Shown one piece after another: positions 33,619 through 42,006 of a stretch of 44,438 nucleotides of DNA (positions within the stretch are counted from its first letter, which is position 1; every line of letters starts with the position of its first letter). A program made the position numbers and the translations under genes. The stretch comes from Ignavibacteria bacterium (lineage in GTDB: Bacteria > Bacteroidota > Ignavibacteria > UBA10030 > SZUA-254): NCBI GenBank assembly GCA_016178595.1, contig JACOSY010000006.1, positions 1-44,438 on the forward strand. The letters run 5' to 3'. Under the pieces are notes generated by a model. The model did no database searches. It was not told the origin of the DNA and saw nothing but the letters and a program-made list of their open reading frames with translations.

Positions 33619-34386
33619 TCACTTCCGAAAGAGTCCGGCAAGCCGCCGTATCATCGACGGCTTTTCCTTTCTATCGGATTCCACAAGTCCATCGATGTGG
33701 ACTTTCGTTCGGATCTTGTTGTAGGTCAGAAATGCATACGTTAATTCTTCGTCGGTGTATTTCGCAAGATCGGCGAAAAGCCGTTTTGAATCGAGCGCGA
33801 TCTTTGGATCACGGATATTCCTGTGCAGCATCAGCTCGTTGTAATAGTTTGTCGCCGGAATAAGCCGGTTGACCATCGATGCGGCGTCATACACCCACAT
33901 TCGTTTGTCAATCGGACAGATCGCCAGCATCAAACGATCGCCTGTCGATGTGTGCATGAAAACTTCACGCACCGGCTTCATACATTGCGGACATGGTTCG
34001 CCGATACTCCATGTCGAATACGTCCACCGGCGCGATTCTTCGAATTCCTCGGGAATGAAATCAGCCCGATGGCTGACGATCTCGATGGAAATCTGTGCAT
34101 CCAAAATCTCTCTCACGGTGATGGAGAGTATGCCGAAGTTTGTCTCAATCGCTCCGTACGCAAACACCGCCGGAAGCGGACTTTCCAAATCAACGCGCGC
34201 ACCTTTTTCGCCAAGAATGATTTCCCCTTGTCCTCGCCTTCCTTCCCCAATCACTTCCATCGAATCAAGCAGCTCACGGTAACGTTTGTAGCCTGGCCGA
34301 TCTGCGGGCAGTATCCATTCGATCCATTCTCGCTCCCTCGGTGAAAGCAGCCTTGGGTAGACATTATTGGTGAGCGGCTCGGTCAT
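33619..34386 (-). CDS. Uncharacterised protein inside the Kdo operon
   Basis: A 255-residue protein of unknown function. The ATG at 34386 lies 4 bp after the kdsC stop; the longer frame would run through kdsC. The N-terminal 110 residues include SPREREWIEWILPADRPGY and GQGEIILGEKG. A CPQC pair near 143-146 and a later cysteine in AICPIDKR suggest a small metal site. The C-terminus is helical and basic. There is no signal peptide or membrane helix, so it is probably cytoplasmic. Its fixed place between kdsC and kdsD suggests a role in Kdo or LPS assembly. Confidence 0.75.
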   Translation of the reverse strand: MTEPLTNNVYPRLLSPREREWIEWILPADRPGYKRYRELLDSMEVIGEGRRGQGEIILGEKGARVDLESPLPAVFAYGAIETNFGILSITVREILDAQISIEIVSHRADFIPEEFEESRRWTYSTWSIGEPCPQCMKPVREVFMHTSTGDRLMLAICPIDKRMWVYDAASMVNRLIPATNYYNELMLHRNIRDPKIALDSKRLFADLAKYTDEELTYAFLTYNKIRTKVHIDGLVESDRKEKPSMIRRLAGLFRK

Positions 34387-34390
34387 AGAG

Positions 34391-34921
34391 CTAAAGAAGT
34401 TTTTGTGCACGAAGAATCCTATCGAGAATTTCACGGACGGCGCCGCGACCGCCATTCGCCTGCGTAACGTAATCGACTTGATCGCGGACGACTTTGATGC
34501 CATCCTTCGGTGCAGCGCTGAATCCTACCTTTCGGAGAAGCGGCAGATCAAATTCGTCGTCACCGATAAAGCAGACTTCCCGATAATCGAGCTTATATGT
34601 GTGTTTCAGCTTTTCAAACGCTTTCACTTTATTCATTGCCCGCTGAATGATGTCGGTAATGCCGAGCCGTTTCGCACGAAGCTCAATGACTTTCGATTCT
34701 TTGCCGGAAATGATCGCCAGCTTCAAGCCTTTCTCAATCGCACGTGTAATGCCGTAGCCGTCGTGCGCGTGGAAGCACCGGTACTCGCTTCCATCCGAAC
34801 CAAAGATAATTCGACCGTCGGTAAGCACGCCGTCGGCATCCAGGATAACGAACCGGATGCCTTTCAACTTTTCTTCAAGCGTTGTTCGAGATTTACGCGA
34901 GCGCAAGTTTTCCCTTGACAA
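34391..34921 (-). CDS. kdsC: 3-deoxy-D-manno-octulosonate 8-phosphate phosphatase KdsC
   Basis: A 176-residue C0-type HAD phosphatase. The nucleophile motif is LDADGVLTDG near residue 27, motif II is ISGKES, and motif IV is GDDEFDLPLL near 120. It removes phosphate from Kdo-8-P to give Kdo. The start overlaps the kdsA end by 29 bases. Confidence 0.92.
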   Translation of the reverse strand: MSRENLRSRKSRTTLEEKLKGIRFVILDADGVLTDGRIIFGSDGSEYRCFHAHDGYGITRAIEKGLKLAIISGKESKVIELRAKRLGITDIIQRAMNKVKAFEKLKHTYKLDYREVCFIGDDEFDLPLLRKVGFSAAPKDGIKVVRDQVDYVTQANGGRGAVREILDRILRAQKLL

Positions 34922-35720
34922 TTGTATCGAGAGCGGTGACTTGCTTCAGGAGATCGTCCAGCAGATCGAGCTTGAGCTGACTTGCCGCGTCGCTCAACGC
35001 GCGTTTCGGATCGGGATGCGTCTCAATGAAGAGACCGTCAATACCCACGGCAACACCCGCACGGGCAATCGGGAAAATAAACTCAGGCTGGCCTGAGGTA
35101 CTATTCTTCCCGGCTCCCGGAAGCTGGACAGAATGTGTCGCATCGAGAATGACCGGATACCCGGACTCTCTCATGATCGTGAGCGAGCGCATATCGACGA
35201 CAAGATTATGATAACCGAATGTCGTGCCGCGCTCGGTGAGCATCACTCGCTTGTTGCCGGTGCTCTCCACTTTCTTCGCAGCGTGTTGCATATCTTGTGG
35301 TGCGAGGAATTGTCCTTTCTTGATATTGACAACTTTGCCGGTGCGGCCGGCTGCTTGCAACAGCCCGGTTTGGCGCGAGAGGAATGCCGGGATCTGAAGA
35401 ACGTCGGCGACTTCCGCAGCGGGCGCGGCTTCAAGTTCCGAATGGATGTCTGTGAGGATGGGAACGCCGAATTCTTTTTTTACTTCCATAAGAATCGTCA
35501 GCGCATCATCCATGTCAAGACCCACAAACGATGAGCCGCTTGTACGGTTCGCTTTCTTGTAGGATGCTTTGAAGATAAAAGGGATGCGATGCTTCCGCGT
35601 CACTTTCTGGATGCGTGCAGCGACGCGGAGCGTGATCTCTCGTCCTTCGACGACGCACGGTCCCGCGATGAGAACAAGAGGATTGCCGCTGCCTATGTTG
35701 ATTTTTCCGAGCGTTACCAT
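34893..35720 (-). CDS. kdsA: 2-dehydro-3-deoxyphosphooctonate aldolase (Kdo-8-P synthase)
   Basis: A 275-residue aldolase condensing arabinose 5-phosphate with phosphoenolpyruvate. The signatures are LIAGPCVVEG, FKASYKKANRTSGSSFVG, ILTDIHS, LTERGTTFGYHNLVVDMRSL and DATHSVQLPGAG. The start at 35720 is supported by a promoter at 35776-35749 and by usual length; the longer frame from 35825 runs across that promoter. It is the first gene of the kds-lpt operon. Confidence 0.95.
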   Translation of the reverse strand: MVTLGKINIGSGNPLVLIAGPCVVEGREITLRVAARIQKVTRKHRIPFIFKASYKKANRTSGSSFVGLDMDDALTILMEVKKEFGVPILTDIHSELEAAPAAEVADVLQIPAFLSRQTGLLQAAGRTGKVVNIKKGQFLAPQDMQHAAKKVESTGNKRVMLTERGTTFGYHNLVVDMRSLTIMRESGYPVILDATHSVQLPGAGKNSTSGQPEFIFPIARAGVAVGIDGLFIETHPDPKRALSDAASQLKLDLLDDLLKQVTALDTIVKGKLALA

Positions 35721-35748
35721 GAAGTCACGAGTTGTTTTTCGCTTGCTC

Positions 35749-35776
35749 AAAGTACGAAAAAGGGAAGGAATTTCAA
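35749..35776 (-). promoter_or_regulatory. Promoter of the kds-lpt operon
   Basis: Minus-strand TTGAAA (35776-35771), 16 bases, TACTTT (35754-35749), about 29 bp before the kdsA start. The -10 follows the TACNTT pattern of the promoters at 23.1, 22.7 and 28.4 kb. Confidence 0.45.
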
Positions 35777-35831
35777 AGGAAGGATTCCTTAGACACTTTG
35801 TTCTTCTATAGCTATACTGTTGCAACTACTC

Positions 35832-35942
35832 TGTCATTCCGCATGAGCGCTTTGTGGCATCATGGCGCTTCGCGCTACTTGGTGCGGAATCGAGTATTCG
35901 TGCCGGGTTCTGGATTCCGTCTAAGAGCACGACGGAATGACA
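35832..35942. repeat. Element with TGTCATTCCG inverted ends
   Basis: TGTCATTCCG (35832-35841) and CGGAATGACA (35933-35942) form a perfect 10-bp terminal inverted repeat around 91 bp. ATTCCGC (35836-35842) can also pair with GCGGAAT (35884-35890). It fills most of the space between the divergent kdsA and ispE promoters. Confidence 0.75.
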
Positions 35943-35994
35943 AGCTAAAGAATTCTTTGCATCTCACTCCCCTTTCCCGTATTTTCAAAACACA

Positions 35995-36867
35995 ATGAAC
36001 TTGAAAGCCTACGCAAAAATCAATCTCGGTCTGCGCATCCTCCGAAAGCGGGAGGATGGCTATCACGACATCGAGACCATCTTCCACCGCGTCAACATCT
36101 TTGACGAGATCGCGCTCTCGCCTTCGAATACAATCTCCATGGAATGCAGCGATGCAAGCATCCCGACAGACGAACGAAATCTCTGCATCAAAACCGCACG
36201 ATTGCTGGAACACGAGTCGCGTGCAATACGCGGCGTCCAAATCATTCTGAAGAAAGATATCCCCGTCGGCGCCGGACTCGGCGGCGGCAGCTCCGATGCC
36301 GCGGCAGTGCTGCTCGGACTCAACAAACTCTGGCAGCTCAACCTCTCCCACGAAATGTTACGCTCACTTGCACTCACGCTCGGCGCGGATGTCCCTTACT
36401 TCCTCCGATCAGGCTCGGCGTTTGCGACCGGTCGGGGCGAAATCCTGGAGTACTTCTCACTCGACGTTCCCTACTGGATCGTGCTTGTGTGCCCTAACAT
36501 CCACGTCTCAACCGCGTGGGCATATCAAAACACTCACATCACATATCGCACACCTGTGGTGAGCGGGGTCGAACCATTGCACATTTCACTCAAAGAGATC
36601 GTGCTCAATCATATCACATATCCGAAAAAACTGCAAACTCATCTCCACAACGACTTCGAGCCTCTCGTTTTCGCGACGCATAAATCAGTCTCTCACGTAA
36701 AGGATACACTCATCGCGGATGGTGCAGTCTTCGCTCAGATGTCGGGCAGCGGGTCGTCGGTGTACGGCTTCTTCACATCCGAACAACAGGCGCGGGCAGT
36801 CATGAATGAATTCGGAAGACGGTGCCGCGTGTTTCTCACACCGCCAAACTTCCGACCAAATGAATAA
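35995..36867 (+). CDS. ispE: 4-diphosphocytidyl-2-C-methyl-D-erythritol kinase
   Basis: A 290-residue GHMP kinase of the MEP isoprenoid pathway. The N-terminal AKINLGLRI, the DGYH motif, and the ATP-binding VGAGLGGGSSDAAAV (about 91-105) are canonical, as is the C-terminal MSGSGSSVYG. A possible promoter TTGCAT-N17-TATTTT (35957-35985) ends only 10 bp before the ATG, so the leader would be very short. Confidence 0.95.
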   Translation: MNLKAYAKINLGLRILRKREDGYHDIETIFHRVNIFDEIALSPSNTISMECSDASIPTDERNLCIKTARLLEHESRAIRGVQIILKKDIPVGAGLGGGSSDAAAVLLGLNKLWQLNLSHEMLRSLALTLGADVPYFLRSGSAFATGRGEILEYFSLDVPYWIVLVCPNIHVSTAWAYQNTHITYRTPVVSGVEPLHISLKEIVLNHITYPKKLQTHLHNDFEPLVFATHKSVSHVKDTLIADGAVFAQMSGSGSSVYGFFTSEQQARAVMNEFGRRCRVFLTPPNFRPNE

Positions 36868-36873
36868 AGTAGA

Positions 36874-36902
36874 TTGCTTCTTCTCACCCTTTTCTCTATA
36901 TT
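36874..36902 (+). promoter_or_regulatory. Promoter of the TonB-dependent receptor gene
   Basis: TTGCTT (36874-36879), 17 bases, TATATT (36897-36902), immediately followed by an 18-bp palindrome. It lies in the 54-bp gap after ispE. Confidence 0.5.
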
Positions 36903-36920
36903 CAGTGAAAATTTTCACTG
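36903..36920. promoter_or_regulatory. Palindromic operator-like site
   Basis: CAGTGAAAATTTTCACTG is a perfect 18-bp palindrome starting right after the -10 box and ending one base before the ATG at 36922. It covers the expected transcription start and any ribosome site, as a repressor operator would. The regulator is not in the window. Confidence 0.5.
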
Positions 36921-36921
36921 C

Positions 36922-38937
36922 ATGATCATCCGACTCCTCTCGATCATTCGTCTCACTGCAGTACTCTTCCTGATTACCCAATTGGGACGAGCGCAAATTC
37001 ATCCCACCGGCACGACGCGAGCTGACACGATGAAGGTGGTCGCTGCAGAAACGCTCGCCACTCCCCGCGTTCCTTTGCTCCTCGTCGGCTCCATCGATCG
37101 ATCGCTGCCACGGCAGAACATTCTCATCGACTCGATCGTCAACTTCACCGACTATCGTTACCTCGGCGATCTGTTGTGGAGTGTGCCCGGAGCGTTCATC
37201 CGTGATTTTGGAACTCCCGGACAATGGCAGCAGCTTTCCATTGCGGGAGTTGAACCGCGTTCCGTCCAGTTCTTGAGCGATGGCATTCCGTTGAACGATT
37301 CCTACAGCGGCTTGTTCGATCTGTACTTGTATCCGACCGAAAACATCGAGCGCATTGAGCGCGTCACGGGGACGCGGGCGTTTCTCTACGGCCTCAATAG
37401 CACGGGCGGTACGATCAATCTCGTCACGAAGAGCAGGAAAGCCATCCATTCATACTCGCGCATACGGTATAGCGAGTCAGGCTACGGTTACAGCTTCATC
37501 GACGGCATGTTCAGCCAGGATATTATCCGCGGACTGAACCTCACTGCGGGTATTTTCCATCATTCGTTCGGCGGACGATTTTCGAATAGCAATTACGATC
37601 AATGGAATGGCCGAACAAAGCTGCGGTACAACATCAGCAATACGGTCAATCTTTTCGCATCGGAGATGTACAATCAAACATACTGTGGCCTCTGGGGCGG
37701 CGTCGATACGGCGACACTGCCGGCGGTACGATTCGACCGGCTACGGGCAACGATTCGCAACCCGGATGCGTATGAAAAACTCGCGCGCCACGACGTGCAG
37801 GGGGGAATTGCAGCAAAACTTTTTGCGGATACCAACGCTATCAGCACGCTGACGCTCTTCTATTCCACACAACTTCGTGAATATCGCGACGAGGAAAACC
37901 GTCCCTCGCCCAATGGCATTTTCATCCGGCAGGATCAGGATTCACGGTGGTACGGTGCGCGGTTCCAACACGAGCAGTCGATACACAATCAGCGACTTAC
38001 TATCGGCGGAGAAGTTGTTACGCGACGTGTTCTCATTTCGCCTGCGACGAATGCACTTGAGAAAACACAACTCGCCGTATTTGGCAAAGCCGATTTCACC
38101 CTTGGAACTTATTTGACTGTGTCACCCTTTGTGCGGTTTGAGAACTATCTCGGTTACACACGGCTCTCACACGGCGGCGATGCGACGATCACTCCTCTTC
38201 CGCAGTTACAATTCTTTGGAGGATACGCACGCTCATACCGCTTTCTCACATTTCAGGAGTTCGAACACCCTGCATCGATTTCCATTGTTACTCTTTCAGG
38301 ATACTCGCCGGCCGCGGTCGCCGAAGCGCCGGAACGCCATGAACTTTTTGAAGGAGGATTCCGATGGAACAACGAGCATTGTTACTCGTTCGAACTTCGA
38401 CTCTTCCATCGAACAATCCGCGATGCGATGACACTGTTGACAGCTCCTCAGCCGATCGATCCGAATAATTATGCTTTCTCTCGATATGAAAAAGTGATTC
38501 TTCGCGGCGCGGCGGGAAATACTTCGCTCCGCTTCGGCAGTTTTGTATTGGAAGGCGAAGTGCAGTATCTCGATTACGTCAATGACGACGATCCTGCAAG
38601 AACATTACCTCAATGGTCGGCCGGCGGCGGTATCTTCTTTTGGGATACGCTCGCGGGTGGACATCTGAATCTGAAAATCGGGCTCCGTGGGCGTGCATTC
38701 AGTTCATATGTCGGACGTGAGTTCAACACGCTGGCGCTCGCGTATGTTCCCAATGGACAGGAAACGCTTGTCGATGCTGCTGGGACAGCAGATTTTTTTC
38801 TTGTCGCACATTTGGGCGATGCCTACATTCATCTTATCATGGAAAACCTTTTCGATCGGCAGTATATCATGAACAGCTTCTACCCGATGCTCGATCGCTC
38901 ATTGCGCTTCGGAGTGAGTTGGGAGTTTGCGGATTGA
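36922..38937 (+). CDS. TonB-dependent outer-membrane receptor
   Basis: A 671-residue protein. A signal peptide (MIIRLLSIIRLTAVLFLITQ, cleavage near GRA-Q) leads to a plug domain of about residues 55-165: LGDLLWSVPGAFIRDFG, VQFLSDGIPLND, IERIERVTGTRAFLYG, and NSTGGTINLVTK. The barrel follows to the end, finishing with FGVSWEFAD, an aromatic-rich last strand. There is no carboxypeptidase-like extra domain, so it is not of SusC type; it is BtuB-sized. The ligand is unknown. The start at 36922 follows the palindrome. The stop overlaps the LOG gene. Confidence 0.88.
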   Translation: MIIRLLSIIRLTAVLFLITQLGRAQIHPTGTTRADTMKVVAAETLATPRVPLLLVGSIDRSLPRQNILIDSIVNFTDYRYLGDLLWSVPGAFIRDFGTPGQWQQLSIAGVEPRSVQFLSDGIPLNDSYSGLFDLYLYPTENIERIERVTGTRAFLYGLNSTGGTINLVTKSRKAIHSYSRIRYSESGYGYSFIDGMFSQDIIRGLNLTAGIFHHSFGGRFSNSNYDQWNGRTKLRYNISNTVNLFASEMYNQTYCGLWGGVDTATLPAVRFDRLRATIRNPDAYEKLARHDVQGGIAAKLFADTNAISTLTLFYSTQLREYRDEENRPSPNGIFIRQDQDSRWYGARFQHEQSIHNQRLTIGGEVVTRRVLISPATNALEKTQLAVFGKADFTLGTYLTVSPFVRFENYLGYTRLSHGGDATITPLPQLQFFGGYARSYRFLTFQEFEHPASISIVTLSGYSPAAVAEAPERHELFEGGFRWNNEHCYSFELRLFHRTIRDAMTLLTAPQPIDPNNYAFSRYEKVILRGAAGNTSLRFGSFVLEGEVQYLDYVNDDDPARTLPQWSAGGGIFFWDTLAGGHLNLKIGLRGRAFSSYVGREFNTLALAYVPNGQETLVDAAGTADFFLVAHLGDAYIHLIMENLFDRQYIMNSFYPMLDRSLRFGVSWEFAD

Positions 38938-39512
38938 GTGCAGCGCCTCACATCGTTTCTGTCTTCGGGAGTTCTCGATCCAGGCGCGGCGAGGAAGAGT
39001 ACCAACGCGCGTATGACGTCGGTCGTGCGCTCGGCAGTGCGGGATTCACGATCTGCAACGGCGGGTACGGCGGAACGATGGAAGCCGTTGCCTGCGGAGC
39101 AAAAGAAGCCGGCGGAAGAACCATTGGCGTTGTCTGCGACTTCTTCTCGCGCGAAGCAAATCGCTTCATCGACGAAACAATCGTCATGGAAACGCTTGTC
39201 GATCGACTGATGAAACTGGTAGAGTTGGGTGATGCGTACGTTATCTTGAAAGGAAGTACCGGAACGCTCCTCGAGCTTGCAACGGTCTGGGAATTCATCA
39301 ACAAAAAAGTCATTGACGAAAAACCGGTTGTCATCGTTGGGAACTTCTGGTCTCCTGTCACTCGCACACTGACGAACGAGCTTGTCCACGAGGGAATGGA
39401 ACAAGCAACGAAGTACGTATCCACCGTGCAAACACCGGAAGAGTGTGTCGCGTTGCTGCGGGAGAAACTGAGCGGCGATCGAGCACAATCGGAAAGGAAC
39501 CGATTGATTTGA
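38934..39512 (+). CDS. LOG-family protein (possible nucleotide/cytokinin phosphoribohydrolase)
   Basis: A 192-residue Rossmann-type LOG protein. Motifs are VSVFGSSRSRRGEEEYQ, GFTICNGGYGGTMEAVACGAKEAGG, and a variant of PGGxGT: LKGSTGTLLELATVWEFINKK. LOG enzymes release free bases from nucleoside monophosphates. The start is taken as TTG at 38934, overlapping the receptor stop as TTGA, with GGGAG eight bases before it; this implies coupled translation. Confidence 0.8.
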   Translation: MSAAPHIVSVFGSSRSRRGEEEYQRAYDVGRALGSAGFTICNGGYGGTMEAVACGAKEAGGRTIGVVCDFFSREANRFIDETIVMETLVDRLMKLVELGDAYVILKGSTGTLLELATVWEFINKKVIDEKPVVIVGNFWSPVTRTLTNELVHEGMEQATKYVSTVQTPEECVALLREKLSGDRAQSERNRLI

Positions 39513-39522
39513 CCCAATTAAT

Positions 39523-39551
39523 TTGACATAGTCCATTTCTTTTCGTAACAT
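39523..39551 (+). promoter_or_regulatory. Possible promoter of the RDD gene
   Basis: TTGACA (39523-39528), 17 bases, TAACAT (39546-39551), about 190 bp before the RDD start. The -10 is weaker than in the other examples. Confidence 0.35.
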
Positions 39552-39736
39552 CCTGCCGTGACAAACACGAGAGAAGTTTCCTGCCGCCGCAAGCATCTCC
39601 CTTTGCGAGAGGCTACCTGTCTTTCTTTTCGTTTCATTCTTCACAATCCGTGTCATCAGAAAAGCATTCGCAACCTCGTCGTGTGTCAGCCGTACATTGG
39701 TATCGAACCGGAACTTCACTAACCAGAGAGACCGTT

Positions 39737-40249
39737 ATGGAAACCACAACCACACCGCCCATCGCAACCGCAATACCGCAACCTCGCCCCGTTTCGTATG
39801 CAGGATTCTGGAAGAGGTTCTTCGCATGGATCATCGACCACATTCTTCTCGGTGTCGTCGAGCTCTTCATTTTCATTCCCTTCATCGGCATGATGGGACT
39901 CGGCACGCTTGGCTGGCACAGGGACGACTTCGAAGAACCGTCTCTCGAGTTCCTCGTCGCGTTGGTTAGCGCCTACATTGCCGCCGTGGGACTCGCACTT
40001 CTGGCAAGCTGGCTCTACTATGCGCTCATGGAATCCAAGAAAGGCGCCACGCTCGGCAAGATGGCTCTCGGGATCATGGTGACGGACATGCACGGCAATC
40101 CGATCTCGTTCGGACGGGCATCGGGCCGCTACTTTGCCAAGATCGTCTCGAACATCACGCTCGGCATCGGCTTCATCATCGCCGGCTTCACACAGCAGAA
40201 GCAGGCGCTGCACGATATTCTGGCGGGGTGCCTTGTGGTGAATAAGTAG
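39737..40249 (+). CDS. RDD-family membrane protein
   Basis: A 170-residue protein with a proline/threonine-rich cytoplasmic start, then the RDD domain: YAGFWKRFFAWIIDHILLGVVELFIF (first helix with the Arg-Asp pair), a second helix near 75-95, and the C-terminal GATLGKMALGIMVTD and LHDILAGCLVV. The ATG at 39737 is chosen over a far upstream frame start. RDD proteins are membrane proteins of mostly unknown role, some linked to ion transport. Confidence 0.85.
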   Translation: METTTTPPIATAIPQPRPVSYAGFWKRFFAWIIDHILLGVVELFIFIPFIGMMGLGTLGWHRDDFEEPSLEFLVALVSAYIAAVGLALLASWLYYALMESKKGATLGKMALGIMVTDMHGNPISFGRASGRYFAKIVSNITLGIGFIIAGFTQQKQALHDILAGCLVVNK

Positions 40250-40365
40250 CTCCTGCGTTTTTGTGCAAGGGGTGAAAATCAAGGATTACAAGGCGACCGA
40301 CAAGTTTGCGGACAAGTATCCAAAGAAGGTAAGCAGCGAACAATGAATGAAGAAGGGAGGCAATC

Positions 40366-40761
40366 ATGGATAAATTCGATCCTCTGCCAAAACGGGTCGA
40401 AGAACTAGCCAGCATCACGGTTGATTCAGCATTTAAGGTACACAGCACACTTGGACCAGGACTTCTGGAATCTGTATACGAAATTTGTCTCGTACATGAA
40501 CTCAAACATAGAGGCATGAGGGTTGAAAGACAAGTTGCTGTTCCATTCGTTTACGATACTGTTAGGTTTGATATAGGCTTTCGACTTGACATCCTCGTCG
40601 AAGAACAACTTATTGTTGAGCTCAAAGCCGTCGAAACAATGATGCCGCTTTTTGATGCACAGTTGCTTACGTATTTAAAACTGACCGGTCATCGGTTAGG
40701 GCTTCTAATCAACTTTAATGTACCGTTGATCAAAGACGGGATTCGTCGAATAATTCTTTAA
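40366..40761 (+). CDS. GxxExxY family protein
   Basis: A 131-residue protein of the GxxExxY family (PDDEXK_3). The name motif is GLLESVYE near residue 29, and the nuclease-like core RLDILVEEQLIVELKAVE carries D, E and K in the PDDEXK order, followed by QLLTYLKLTGHRLGLLINF. An AGGGAGG site lies five bases before the ATG. An imperfect inverted repeat follows at 40772-40814. The family is widespread and often sits near mobile elements; function is unproven. Confidence 0.88.
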   Translation: MDKFDPLPKRVEELASITVDSAFKVHSTLGPGLLESVYEICLVHELKHRGMRVERQVAVPFVYDTVRFDIGFRLDILVEEQLIVELKAVETMMPLFDAQLLTYLKLTGHRLGLLINFNVPLIKDGIRRIIL

Positions 40762-40771
40762 CTCACAGTGT

Positions 40772-40814
40772 CTTCGTGTCTTTGTGGTCGAAAAGGAACC
40801 ACGAAGGCATAAAG
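40772..40814. repeat. Imperfect inverted repeat after the GxxExxY gene
   Basis: CTTCGTGTCTTTGTGGT (40772-40788) and ACCACGAAGGCATAAAG (40798-40814) match at about 12 of 17 positions when one is reversed. The words resemble dispersed palindromes seen beside this gene family. Confidence 0.45.
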
Positions 40815-40980
40815 AGAAAATGGTCTACCATGCGGAAGCTGCGCGATCTCTTTAACGGCCCGCGAACATCTTTTCATTGCCATTTCCTGCCGCATTTGAT
40901 ATATTGATTCAAGAAGTATACGAGTATGTGAGAAGGGTTTCTGCCATCCCGGGTACTCATCTCTTCGGTTGCATCATCAT

Positions 40981-41964
40981 ATGAAAAAATACACACTCAA
41001 AAAACCGGCGGGCGAGCTTCATCTTGTCCATCCGCAGCAATTCCAGATCGACTACAAGAACGAGCTGAACCCTGCGCAGTACGAAGCGGCGACGTCTGTG
41101 AACGGCCCGCATCTCATCGTTGCTGGCGCGGGCACGGGGAAGACGCGCACGATCGTGTATCGCGTTGCGTTTATGGTTGAGCTTGGCGTGAAGCCGGAAC
41201 ACATCCTTCTCCTCACCTTCACACGCAAGGCGGCACAGGAGATGCTTCGCCGTGCTTCGATCGTTCTCGATTACCGGTGCGAAAAGGTGGCAGGAGGAAC
41301 ATTCCATTCGTTCGCAAATCTTACGCTCCGGAAACATGCACCGCTCCTCGGGTACGACCGCAGCTTTACGATCCTCGATCAGGGTGACGCGGAAGATGTC
41401 GTGAACCTCATCCGTACACGGCTGAAGCTCGACACGAAGGAGCGCCGCTTCCCCCGCAAAGAAACGCTCTACGATCTCCACAGCCGGTCGATCAATACCG
41501 TCACGCCCGTTGCCGATCTCCTTGCGGCAGACTATCCGCACTACCTCGAGCTCGAATCAGACATTCGAAAAGTGCATGACATGTACACCGAGTACAAGAA
41601 GTCGCACAACCTCATGGACTACGACGACCTGCTTTTGAATCTTGTACGATTGTTGAAGGAACAGGAATCGATCAGGGCGGATGTATCGAACCGCTACAAG
41701 TACATCATGGTCGACGAGTACCAGGACACGAACAAGCTTCAATCGGAGATTGTCCGACTTCTTGCATACAAACACCGGAACGTTATGGTCGTCGGTGACG
41801 ACTCACAATCGATCTACGCATTCCGCGGCGCTTCCATCCGCAACATTCTTGATTTCCCGGAGGAATTCCGAGAGTGCAAAGTCATCAAGTTGGAAGAAAA
41901 CTATCGCAGCACGCAGGCGATCCTGAACGTTGCCAATGAGATATTACAAAGAGCGCTCGACTGA
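40981..41964 (+). CDS. UvrD/PcrA-like helicase, N-terminal half
   Basis: A 327-residue frame holding the first half of a superfamily 1A helicase: Q motif LNPAQYEAA, Walker A AGAGTGKT (about 49-56), motif Ib region GTFHSFA, motif II VDEYQDTN (about 243-250), motif III GDDSQSIYAFRGA, and motif IV LEENYRST. It stops at 41964 after ILQRALD. In intact UvrD/PcrA the sequence continues directly into what is encoded at 42933-43952. By itself it lacks motifs V and VI and could not be a full helicase. A start at 40969 is possible. Confidence 0.85.
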   Translation: MKKYTLKKPAGELHLVHPQQFQIDYKNELNPAQYEAATSVNGPHLIVAGAGTGKTRTIVYRVAFMVELGVKPEHILLLTFTRKAAQEMLRRASIVLDYRCEKVAGGTFHSFANLTLRKHAPLLGYDRSFTILDQGDAEDVVNLIRTRLKLDTKERRFPRKETLYDLHSRSINTVTPVADLLAADYPHYLELESDIRKVHDMYTEYKKSHNLMDYDDLLLNLVRLLKEQESIRADVSNRYKYIMVDEYQDTNKLQSEIVRLLAYKHRNVMVVGDDSQSIYAFRGASIRNILDFPEEFRECKVIKLEENYRSTQAILNVANEILQRALD

Positions 41965-42006
41965 GACATGCAAAACCAATTCCCGCCAGCAATCTTACAC
42001 TATTCA

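Noticed and set aside
40263-40346. 27-codon GTG frame rich in lysine between RDD and GxxExxY genes
   Set aside because: No ribosome site or recognisable motif; could be a remnant but cannot be supported.
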